Positions 1 to 5,186 of a stretch of DNA of 5,186 nt are shown here, piece by piece (position 1 is the stretch's first letter; each line of letters begins with the position of its first letter). The notes below the pieces were generated by a model that had not been told where the DNA came from, did not search any database, and saw only the letters and a list, made by a program, of their open reading frames with translations. A program made the position numbers and the translations under genes. Source of the DNA: Acidithiobacillus sp. (GTDB lineage Bacteria > Pseudomonadota > Gammaproteobacteria > Acidithiobacillales > Acidithiobacillaceae); contig DAIAVG010000096.1 of the NCBI GenBank assembly GCA_027445725.1, positions 1 to 5,186 on the forward strand, given 5' to 3'.

Positions 1-1118
1 CCAGCCGATATGCAGGGTATAATACGCTCCTAGGCACCAGTCCGTCGTTTCCCAGTCAATACAATAGTGACGTTCTTTATAACAACTATTTGGCGGGATT
101 TGTTCAGGATACGATTACGCCATTATCCGGTTTAAAGATAACGCCGGGCGTTGCTGCGGTCCAGTACCAGACCCAAATGTACAATAATGGGAATCAGGTA
201 TTCACCAATCTTCCTGCAGGTGCCCAAAATCAGACGCTGATCAACAGTGCTGCGGATACCATATCCGGTCTTGAACCTTCGGTTGGAGTTCGCTTTGCCC
301 CGGTAAAGTGGGGCTCACTATATGCCCATTATGCCCAGTCTTATCAAAATCCCACCGACAATAACTTTGGCGCCTATAACAGCCACGGAGGCAGCATAGA
401 CTTCAACAGTTTGAAGCCGGTAAAAAGCACAGATTATGAAGTCGGAGCCAAATTTTTAGTGCATAACTGGATGTTGCTGCATAACTTCACGTTCAACATC
501 AACTACTATTATGATCACTTGGCCAATGAGACCATAGCGACCTATCTGACAAACATCGCACAGACCAAGTTTGCTTCGGCCAATGCGGTGGTGAATGGCG
601 TGAATATCGCCATTGCCGACAACCCCTCCTGGAATTGGCACCTGTTCGCCAATCTGGCACTCAATCATTCGTACTATACCTCATATACTCCGCAGGGTGG
701 TGGTACGACGTTATATGGCGCCAATGTATCTTATAGCCCCGACCTCACTATGAGCGCTGGTATTGACTATCGGTACTACTATCATGGATTTCTGTTCTCC
801 CCACAGTTTGTGGATCAGTACACCAGTTCACAGTATCTCTTCAACAACGTGACCGGTGCGCCGTCGCACCAGAAGCAGCCGGGATACAATGTCTCCAACC
901 TTAGCCTTGGGATAAAAACGACCCGATTGAATCAATACATCCCCACTCTGAAAGACGTGAAGCTCTCCGTGGGAATATATAATCTCTTTGATGCCCAGTA
1001 TAATCCTATTGAGTACATCACCAGTGGTGGGTACTTCGGTGGTAACAGTGCCGGCGCCATTCTGGCTGATCCGGGAGCTCCACGGCAGTATTTTGTGACG
1101 GTAGCGGCCAAATTCTAA
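1..1118 (+). CDS. TonB-dependent outer-membrane receptor, C-terminal part (5' end outside window)
   Basis: This is the C-terminal beta-barrel of a TonB-dependent receptor, an outer-membrane protein that imports a bound ligand (often a siderophore or other metal complex) using energy passed on by TonB. The frame is open from base 3, so the TTG at 90 is not the true start and the gene begins upstream. Visible family marks are alternating aromatic and polar strands, the near-terminal segment VGIYNLFDAQYNP (the usual NLFD-x-x-Y motif), and the ending PGAPRQYFVTVAAKF with a terminal Phe, the outer-membrane assembly signal. The barrel is rich in Tyr and Asn. The plug domain and TonB box are not in view, so the ligand cannot be inferred from this part. 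A strong hairpin follows the stop codon, suggesting the transcript ends there. The DNA is AT-richer than the following genes. The family call is secure; the substrate is unknown. Confidence 0.93.
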   Translation, partial: SRYAGYNTLLGTSPSFPSQYNSDVLYNNYLAGFVQDTITPLSGLKITPGVAAVQYQTQMYNNGNQVFTNLPAGAQNQTLINSAADTISGLEPSVGVRFAPVKWGSLYAHYAQSYQNPTDNNFGAYNSHGGSIDFNSLKPVKSTDYEVGAKFLVHNWMLLHNFTFNINYYYDHLANETIATYLTNIAQTKFASANAVVNGVNIAIADNPSWNWHLFANLALNHSYYTSYTPQGGGTTLYGANVSYSPDLTMSAGIDYRYYYHGFLFSPQFVDQYTSSQYLFNNVTGAPSHQKQPGYNVSNLSLGIKTTRLNQYIPTLKDVKLSVGIYNLFDAQYNPIEYITSGGYFGGNSAGAILADPGAPRQYFVTVAAKF

Positions 1119-1128
1119 GCCGGTTTTC

Positions 1129-1160
1129 TGCGCTGCGTCTTGTGACGCAGCGCACTTTGT
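1129..1160 (+). terminator. Hairpin terminator after the receptor gene
   Basis: A perfect 11-bp GC-rich stem (1129-1139 paired with 1144-1154) closes a four-base loop TTGT, ten bases after the receptor stop codon. It is followed by CTTTGT, a short and imperfect T-run. Position and stem strength favour a Rho-independent terminator for the receptor transcript, but the weak T-tract means some read-through into the phosphoesterase gene is possible. Confidence 0.65.
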
Positions 1161-1188
1161 CAAGTTATGCCGTCATGATTTGACAAAG
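1155..1188. repeat. 9-bp inverted repeat next to the terminator; possible operator
   Basis: CTTTGTCAA (1155-1163) and TTGACAAAG (1180-1188) are exact reverse complements separated by 16 bases. The left arm starts immediately after the terminator stem and the right arm contains a consensus -35 hexamer TTGACA (1180-1185). It could be a regulator site for the phosphoesterase gene, a second transcript hairpin, or chance. No -10 box lies at the usual 16-18 base distance from this TTGACA, so it is not called a promoter. Confidence 0.4.
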
Positions 1189-1190
1189 GG

Positions 1191-1218
1191 TAGTTATCGA
1201 GCCTCTGGCAAGTAAAAT
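1191..1218 (+). promoter_or_regulatory. Weak sigma70-like promoter candidate upstream of the phosphoesterase gene
   Basis: TAAAAT (1213-1218) matches five of six bases of the -10 consensus. At a 16-base spacing upstream lies TAGTTA (1191-1196), matching only three of six bases of the -35 consensus. Transcription would start near 1225 and give a leader of about 30 bases. This is the best-placed candidate in the 137-base gap, but weak; an activator would probably be needed. Confidence 0.25.
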
Positions 1219-1241
1219 GCCCTTAGTCTTTGCATCATAAT

Positions 1242-1246
1242 GAGGA
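1242..1246 (+). promoter_or_regulatory. Ribosome-binding site of the phosphoesterase gene
   Basis: GAGGA sits nine bases before the ATG at 1256. Together with the signal peptide that starts exactly there, it fixes the start of the gene. Confidence 0.75.
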
Positions 1247-1255
1247 AATAAAATA

Positions 1256-4150
1256 ATGGTCCGGCCGATTCATTTAACTATGCTATGCGCAATTTCCGCT
1301 CTGGCTCTGAGCCGAATGGCTTTGGCCGGTTCTTTTCTGGATAGTCCAGCAGAATACCCGTCCGAATTGGCGGCGATGAACGGCGTGAAGGCGACACCTC
1401 CCAAAGCCATACTACCCACCGGGAGAGCGGTTGCCCCGGTAGGCCGCTTGAATGGGACCCCAAATCTGCCCACGATGCTCGCCATACGCGGTAACCAGGT
1501 CGCGGTGCTTGCCAACGGCGCCACGCCCTTCCAGACCCTCACCTTTTATGACGCACAAACCCTCAAACGCATAGATCGTCTGGCGGCGTTCTCCAAGATC
1601 GTTCCTACTAAGCCCGTTGCCCTGGCCACCCGCGGCGGAAGCGGGATTGCGCTGAATCCTCTTCATACGGGCGCCACTGGTACGGTTTATGTGCCCAAGG
1701 AAGACGCCGTGCAGAAAATTGCTCAGGCCAAGGCCACTCTTGCGGCGGAAAGTAATCCGATAGCCATTCCCACCACTTTGCTTTCTCACAGCGATTTTTT
1801 CCAGGGCCTGACGGCGGGACCTGACGGTGTTTTCTACGCCACGGGCGGCGATTCCGATAAGGTCATCGCCCTGCGCAGCAAAGACGGCAAGGCGCGCGTC
1901 ATCCGTCAGTACCTCCTGCAATGGCAATCTTTCCCCAGGAATCAGTATCCCTACCAATACCAGGGCGACCAGCAAAAGAAGTATCTGTTTTATCCCGACT
2001 CCGTAGTGATTGGCCCCGACAACCATCACCTCTATGTCACCGGTATGCTGGCCAATAGCCTGGTTCGCATCGATATCGCCAGCGGCAAAACGGATTATGT
2101 GAACGCGGGTCCCTATCCTTTTGCCGTCGCCCTCGCCGATCAGGGGCGGCGACTGGTGGTGAGCGACTGGGGCAGCAACGGCGTGACCGTTCTGGATCGT
2201 CAAACCTTCCGGGTGCTCGGTCATGTCGCCACTGGCCATGCGGTGGACCCCTCTACCGTCGCCGCTGGCGTACATCCCAGCGCGATGGTGGCAGTGCCCG
2301 GCGGCCCCGACGTCTTTGTCGCCGACGCCAACATCGACAAGGTGGTCGAAATCAGCACGCAGACGCTGCAGTCGGTGCGCATTATCAACGATAATCCCTA
2401 CCGCAACGCGCCGCCCGGCAGTTATCCGGACGGGCTTGCCGTCGCCGACGGCAAGCTCTTCGTCGCCAATGCCGGGAACAATGATGTAGCCGTCTACGAC
2501 GTTCATACCGGCCAACGCTTGGGACTGATCCCCACCGCGTGGTATCCCACAGCACTGGCAGTAAACGATGGCGCCCTCTATGTGACCTGCGCCAAGGGTC
2601 TGGGCTCAGGCCCCAATCTCCAATGGCAGTATATTGGCAATATGATGCACGGGGTCCTGCAGAAGGTGGAACTGTCCGAACTCCCCACGCATCTCGCTCA
2701 GTGGACCCAGGACTCCCTCCGCAACGATGGATTCGCCCTGTCTCAGCGCACAGCGCAGCACACGCAGGATGTCCAAACCACCGCCTTTCTTAAAAAACAT
2801 ATCCGCTATGTGGTCTTCATCCTGCGGGAGAACAAGACCTTCGATGAGGATCTCGGAGATTACCCAGCGGCCGGGAAGTGGGCGGACCCCCATTTTGATC
2901 TCTATAACCAGAAAGAACTGCCCAATCTATACAAGCTCGCCCATCACTATGCGCTTTTCGTCAACTTCATGGCCGATGGCGAAGTCACTGCGCAAGGGCA
3001 TCAATGGGTGGACGGTGCCTCCGACTCTGATGTTGTCCAGCGCCTGTGGCCTGAGTATTACTCCAATCGAGGCCTGCTCTGGAACGCCGGACCCGGCGGA
3101 TCGGCTTCCTTAAAACCCGAAGCGCCCGGCGCCCACAATCCCTATCACTATTACGAGAAACTGGGGGACTTCACCAATCCGTGGATCAGTTATCCGGAAC
3201 GTCTGTATCTCTTTAACGATCTCCTGCAAAGCCATGTGTCATTCGAGGACTTCGGCGAAGATATCACCCGCGCCCGGGATGGGGTGATCCGCGCAGCGCT
3301 CAGGGTCCATGTGGCCAGGAGCTATCCTTCCTGGGACCGGATGATCCTCGACACCGACCGGGTGAAGCTGGCTATCGGCTGGCTCCAAAAGCATCCGGCG
3401 GCGAAATTCCCGCACTTTGTGTATATCTGGCTGCCCGACGACCATACCGCTGGTCTGGCGCCTTGTTACTACACCCCCGATTACTTCGTCGCCAACAGCG
3501 ATTATGCGACGGCGAAATTCATCCACTATCTGTCCACCACCCCGGAATGGAAGCACATGGTCGTGTTCCTGACCGAAGACGATGCCCAGTCCGGTGCCGA
3601 TCACATCAATGCGCATCGGACGCTGGCACTGGCTATGGGTCCCTGGATCAAAAAAGGTGTTTTGGCCACCCATCTCTACTCCCAGGTCAATATCGTCAAG
3701 ACCATTGAGGCGACCCTGGGGCTGCCGCCCATGTCCCAGTGGGACGAAAACGCGGCGGTCCTCTCGGGGATATGGACCAGGCATCCCCACTTCGCCCCAA
3801 CGCCGAAGGTCATACCTATTCAGGTCCCCGTCACCTTCAATCCCGGCAAATGCACGGATCGCACGCTCCTGCGCCGGGAAGCAGGTGCCACGGGTCATAT
3901 CCTCACCCCCGCCTGGCTGAAAGCGCATATCGGCCTCCATGGGCAGCATCTGGCATCCATCGGTCAGCAGCATGCCTTCACGCCGACCTCACTGCTCAAG
4001 GTTGGCGGTCCGGAGCAGTTGAAGCAGGAGTGGATCGCGAGCAAGGGCGTGAAGAGCTATGACCGCTTCATGGCATACCTGCGTCACTACGCCCAGGTCC
4101 ATGGGGTGACCATCGCCAGTTATGAAGCCAATGAGGGAAAGCTCCATTGA
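1256..4150 (+). CDS. Exported YncE-like beta-propeller / alkaline-phosphatase-family phosphoesterase
   Basis: A 964-residue secreted protein of the bifunctional YncE/phosphoesterase type, expected to hydrolyse a phosphate ester in the periplasm or at the cell surface. Residues 1-24 form a signal peptide ending ALA before G25, with Arg20 late in the hydrophobic stretch. Residues about 50-455 are propeller blades with repeated 'hhVSDWGSNGVTVLD' and 'LFVANAGNNDVAVYD' patterns, ending in CAKGLGSGPN (445-454). The phosphoesterase domain (about 510-850) has RENKTFD with E525 and N526 as likely metal ligands, GEVTAQGHQW with T578 as likely nucleophile, LPDDHTAG (726-733), and LTEDDAQSGADHINAHRT (772-789) supplying D775, D776, H783 and H787. 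These assignments rest on family knowledge (Pfam phosphoesterase PF04185; AcpA and phospholipase C relatives). A tail of about 100 residues follows. Only three Cys occur after the signal peptide (445, 737, 866). tonB begins 70 bases downstream, with no terminator seen between, so co-transcription is likely. The substrate is unknown. Confidence 0.92.
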   Translation: MVRPIHLTMLCAISALALSRMALAGSFLDSPAEYPSELAAMNGVKATPPKAILPTGRAVAPVGRLNGTPNLPTMLAIRGNQVAVLANGATPFQTLTFYDAQTLKRIDRLAAFSKIVPTKPVALATRGGSGIALNPLHTGATGTVYVPKEDAVQKIAQAKATLAAESNPIAIPTTLLSHSDFFQGLTAGPDGVFYATGGDSDKVIALRSKDGKARVIRQYLLQWQSFPRNQYPYQYQGDQQKKYLFYPDSVVIGPDNHHLYVTGMLANSLVRIDIASGKTDYVNAGPYPFAVALADQGRRLVVSDWGSNGVTVLDRQTFRVLGHVATGHAVDPSTVAAGVHPSAMVAVPGGPDVFVADANIDKVVEISTQTLQSVRIINDNPYRNAPPGSYPDGLAVADGKLFVANAGNNDVAVYDVHTGQRLGLIPTAWYPTALAVNDGALYVTCAKGLGSGPNLQWQYIGNMMHGVLQKVELSELPTHLAQWTQDSLRNDGFALSQRTAQHTQDVQTTAFLKKHIRYVVFILRENKTFDEDLGDYPAAGKWADPHFDLYNQKELPNLYKLAHHYALFVNFMADGEVTAQGHQWVDGASDSDVVQRLWPEYYSNRGLLWNAGPGGSASLKPEAPGAHNPYHYYEKLGDFTNPWISYPERLYLFNDLLQSHVSFEDFGEDITRARDGVIRAALRVHVARSYPSWDRMILDTDRVKLAIGWLQKHPAAKFPHFVYIWLPDDHTAGLAPCYYTPDYFVANSDYATAKFIHYLSTTPEWKHMVVFLTEDDAQSGADHINAHRTLALAMGPWIKKGVLATHLYSQVNIVKTIEATLGLPPMSQWDENAAVLSGIWTRHPHFAPTPKVIPIQVPVTFNPGKCTDRTLLRREAGATGHILTPAWLKAHIGLHGQHLASIGQQHAFTPTSLLKVGGPEQLKQEWIASKGVKSYDRFMAYLRHYAQVHGVTIASYEANEGKLH

Positions 4151-4167
4151 GTCCGCGCAAATTCACC

Positions 4168-4224
4168 ATGACCGATCTACCCGATCAAGGACATCTGCAC
4201 AACGAGGACATTGAACACCCATGA
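4168..4224 (+). CDS. Possible 18-codon mini-ORF coupled to tonB
   Basis: ATG at 4168 opens an 18-codon frame, MTDLPDQGHLHNEDIEHP, whose TGA overlaps the tonB start as ATGA (4221-4224). That arrangement is typical of translational coupling, and the tonB ribosome-binding site is rather far from its ATG, so coupling could help. Against it, there is no Shine-Dalgarno before 4168 and the peptide is acidic and His-rich with no recognised similarity. It may be chance. Confidence 0.22.
   Translation: MTDLPDQGHLHNEDIEHP
4204..4208 (+). promoter_or_regulatory. Distant ribosome-binding site of tonB
   Basis: GAGGA lies 12 bases before the ATG at 4221, longer than the usual 5-9 bases. The tonB frame has a stop (TGA at 4212) just upstream, so no earlier in-frame start can use this site; the next ATG, codon 10 at 4248, is much farther away. 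Initiation may be weak or helped by ribosomes ending at the ATGA overlap. Confidence 0.55.
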
Positions 4225-4943
4225 ATACATCCACGCTACCTTCCCCAATGCAGCCCGTGCGATTCAAAAAGGATCATTTTGGGCGAGCACTGATTGTCGG
4301 CGCGGTGCTGGAGGCGCTGATGATTGGCGGATTGATTTATTCCAATTTGTCCCAGCCGGTGACGGTCAAGCCAAAACCCAGGATCATCGCGATCCACATG
4401 ATCCAGCCGGCACCGCCGAAACCCAAGCCGGCTCCGCCGCCGCCAAAGCCCGTGGTGCAACCAAAGCCGATTCCGAAACCCGTGCCCAAACCAACGCCAC
4501 GACCGATTCCGCATCCGGTGCAGCATCATCCGTTGCCGCCCAAGCCGTTGCTCGCCAAAACGCCCGCTCCGCAGGCTCCGGTTTACACTCCACCGGTGAC
4601 GCCGCCTGCGCCACCGCCGCCACCGGCACCGAGTCCAGCAGCACGGCAGGCCGCCATCGACAACTACGCAGCCATGCTGCGTGCGCGGGTCCAGGCCAAC
4701 GCGCGTGTGCCTGACTCCGTCCGCATGATGCATGTCAGCGGCACCGCGGTGATCTCCTTTCGCCTGACGCCATCCGGTCATCTGCTTTCTGCGCATGTCG
4801 CCCAAAGCAGCGGCATTGGTGCCATTAATCGTGCGGCACTCAAAGCCGTAGAAATCGCCAGTTATCCCCCATTTCGCAAAAAAATGCCCAAACACGACAT
4901 GACCTTTAATGTGCGAGTGCATCTTTCCGCCCATGACAGCTAA
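4221..4943 (+). CDS. tonB: TonB energy-transducing protein
   Basis: TonB is anchored in the inner membrane, spans the periplasm, and transfers proton-motive energy from ExbB/ExbD to TonB-dependent receptors. This 240-residue protein has the classic order: a short cytoplasmic part (1-22), one membrane segment (about 23-43), a proline-rich spacer (about 62-139) full of KP pairs, and a C-terminal TonB domain (about 145-238) with VSGTAVISFRL, SSGIGAINRAALKAV and YPPF. Aligned by eye on the E. coli membrane segment, HGAVVAGLLYTSV corresponds to EALMIGGLIYSNL, placing E31 where E. coli has His20. The spacer has no Asp or Glu. The length is close to E. coli TonB (239 residues). No exbB/exbD appears in this window. 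It follows the phosphoesterase gene after 70 bases and probably serves the receptor encoded just upstream of that gene, although nothing visible proves this pairing. TonB-family energisers for other machines are less likely. Confidence 0.88.
   Translation: MNTSTLPSPMQPVRFKKDHFGRALIVGAVLEALMIGGLIYSNLSQPVTVKPKPRIIAIHMIQPAPPKPKPAPPPPKPVVQPKPIPKPVPKPTPRPIPHPVQHHPLPPKPLLAKTPAPQAPVYTPPVTPPAPPPPPAPSPAARQAAIDNYAAMLRARVQANARVPDSVRMMHVSGTAVISFRLTPSGHLLSAHVAQSSGIGAINRAALKAVEIASYPPFRKKMPKHDMTFNVRVHLSAHDS
4404..4637 (+). repeat. Low-complexity proline-codon tract inside tonB
   Basis: This stretch encodes residues 62-139, an extended Pro-rich spacer made of PKP, PAP and poly-Pro units written with CCG, CCC, CCA and AAG/AAA codons. 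Irregular CCG-rich units make the DNA repetitive and keep other frames open on both strands, which explains long but meaningless overlapping ORFs. The tract may vary in length between strains by slippage. Confidence 0.7.
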
Positions 4944-4954
4944 TTATTATGTTT

Positions 4955-4960
4955 AGGAGG
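4955..4960 (+). promoter_or_regulatory. Perfect Shine-Dalgarno without a normal gene
   Basis: AGGAGG, the strongest possible anti-Shine-Dalgarno match in this window, stands ten bases before ATG 4971, which opens only a five-codon frame. It could drive a leader peptide, be the relic of a lost gene start, or act as a ribosome docking site. Bases 4956-4960 could pair with CCTCT at 4982-4986 (five pairs, one G-T, 21-base loop), which would hide it. Confidence 0.5.
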
Positions 4961-4970
4961 CGCAAGAAAT

Positions 4971-4988
4971 ATGCTAAAAAACCTCTGA
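4971..4988 (+). CDS. Possible five-codon leader peptide MLKNL
   Basis: ATG-CTA-AAA-AAC-CTC-TGA follows a perfect AGGAGG at ten bases spacing, between tonB and the cytochrome gene. Such a short frame could only act in cis, for example as a leader affecting downstream expression, or be the start of a gene destroyed by a stop or frameshift. No attenuator-type alternate hairpins are clear. The strong ribosome site is the only real support. Confidence 0.25.
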   Translation: MLKNL

Positions 4989-5024
4989 CCAACGCAATGT
5001 GCAGCGTCGTTTGTTCACCCCAGT

Positions 5025-5048
5025 GTGAGTAACAGGTTCTCATTTTTT
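5025..5048 (+). terminator. Weak terminator-like hairpin after tonB
   Basis: GTGAG (5025-5029) can pair with CTCAT (5039-5043; one G-T pair) around a nine-base loop, followed by a run of six T (5043-5048). The T-run and location fit a Rho-independent terminator, but the five-pair stem is short and only moderately stable, so termination may be partial. Confidence 0.3.
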
Positions 5049-5069
5049 AATTCACATCCATCCAACTAC

Positions 5070-5073
5070 GGAG
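5070..5073 (+). promoter_or_regulatory. Ribosome-binding site of the cytochrome gene
   Basis: GGAG is six bases before the ATG at 5080, a standard spacing that supports this start for the truncated gene. Confidence 0.65.
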
Positions 5074-5079
5074 TTTTAC

Positions 5080-5186
5080 ATGTCTGAAGAGATTCAAGAG
5101 TGGCCAAGAAGTACGCGATGGATACATGCGGGATTTGCGTTGGCGGTAACGCTTCTGCTGTTCAGCGAACTTGACATGAAGGCCAT
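5080..5186 (+). CDS. Cytochrome b561-like membrane protein, N-terminal part (3' end outside window)
   Basis: Thirty-five codons are visible. A short acidic N-terminus is followed by RSTRWIHAGFALAVTLLLF, which resembles the first helix of di-haem b-type cytochromes of the bacterial b561 / Ni-Fe-hydrogenase b-subunit group, where an Arg-x-x-H-W-like motif begins the helix and the His (H16 here) ligates haem. Here the Trp and His are in the order W-I-H rather than the common H-W. Such proteins pass electrons across or within the inner membrane. The start at 5080 has a good ribosome-binding site. Whether it belongs functionally with tonB is unclear, since 136 bases and a weak terminator separate them. 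The family call rests on one helix and is therefore moderate; another helical membrane protein remains possible. Confidence 0.6.
   Translation, partial: MSEEIQEWPRSTRWIHAGFALAVTLLLFSELDMKA

Noticed and set aside
18..23. A perfect TATAAT
   Set aside because: It falls inside the receptor coding frame, no downstream gene starts there, and its -35 region would be outside the window.
1156..1177. Pho-box-like pair TTGTCAA and CCGTCAT upstream of the phosphoesterase gene
   Set aside because: The Pho box needs the two heptamers four bases apart; here the gap is six, and the matches are imperfect. Not enough to claim PhoB control.
1236..1241. CATAAT as a -10 box near the phosphoesterase start
   Set aside because: Transcription would begin within a few bases of the start codon, removing the ribosome site, and there is no -35 at the right distance.
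1412..2515. A 367-codon open frame on the - strand inside the phosphoesterase gene
   Set aside because: It is fully antisense to a gene with clear domains, has no ribosome site or recognisable motif, and reflects G+C-rich codon use on the other strand.
4172..4186. CCGATC repeated at a nine-base interval between the phosphoesterase gene and tonB
   Set aside because: Two six-base copies are too short to stand out from chance, and no matching regulator site is known to me.
4211..4714. A 167-codon + strand frame overlapping tonB in another frame
   Set aside because: It starts at a TTG and becomes an Ala/Thr/Ser-rich shadow of the proline tract; the GAGGA lies only two bases from that TTG, and the tonB frame explains the region.
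4236..4934. A 232-codon - strand frame opposite tonB, rich in Arg and Trp
   Set aside because: Its composition is the direct mirror of proline codons in the tonB spacer; no family features are seen.
4949..5032. A 27-codon frame with a basic N-terminus and three Cys after tonB
   Set aside because: No ribosome site precedes it; AGGAGG lies inside it, and its codons overlap the five-codon frame. No similarity recognised.

Overview
The window looks like part of a Gram-negative proteobacterial chromosome carrying a TonB-linked envelope locus. All supported genes lie on the + strand: the 3' end of a TonB-dependent outer-membrane receptor, a secreted two-domain protein (beta-propeller plus alkaline-phosphatase-type phosphoesterase), a TonB protein, and the first 35 codons of a b-type cytochrome. 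The outer-membrane receptor and periplasm-spanning TonB require a diderm cell. The moderately high G+C and protein style fit an acidophilic Acidithiobacillus-like proteobacterium, but this is an impression from the sequence, not a database result.

Layout. Bases 1-1118 encode the C-terminal beta-barrel of the receptor; its plug and TonB box lie upstream of the window. Bases 1119-1255 hold a strong hairpin (likely terminator), an adjoining 9-bp inverted repeat of unknown role, and the ribosome-binding site of the next gene. Bases 1256-4150 encode a 964-residue exported protein: signal peptide, YVTN/YncE-like propeller, phosphoesterase domain with a complete-looking metal site, and a C-terminal tail of about 100 residues. 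After 70 bases without a visible terminator comes tonB (4221-4943), whose start codon overlaps the stop of an 18-codon mini-ORF. Bases 4944-5079 hold a perfect Shine-Dalgarno followed by a five-codon mini-ORF and a weak terminator-like hairpin. The cytochrome b561-like gene starts at 5080 and leaves the window.

How the parts may work together (inference). The phosphoesterase and tonB are close enough to share a transcript, and both adjoin a TonB-dependent receptor. A plausible model is capture of a phosphate ester or a metal-phosphate complex by the receptor, hydrolysis by the exported phosphoesterase, and energy supplied by a locally encoded TonB. No exbB/exbD is seen in the window, so TonB would need partners encoded elsewhere. 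The most distinctive details are a glutamate in TonB at the position of the functionally important transmembrane histidine of E. coli TonB, a proline-rich TonB spacer with only basic charges, and two mini-ORFs in the gaps before and after tonB.
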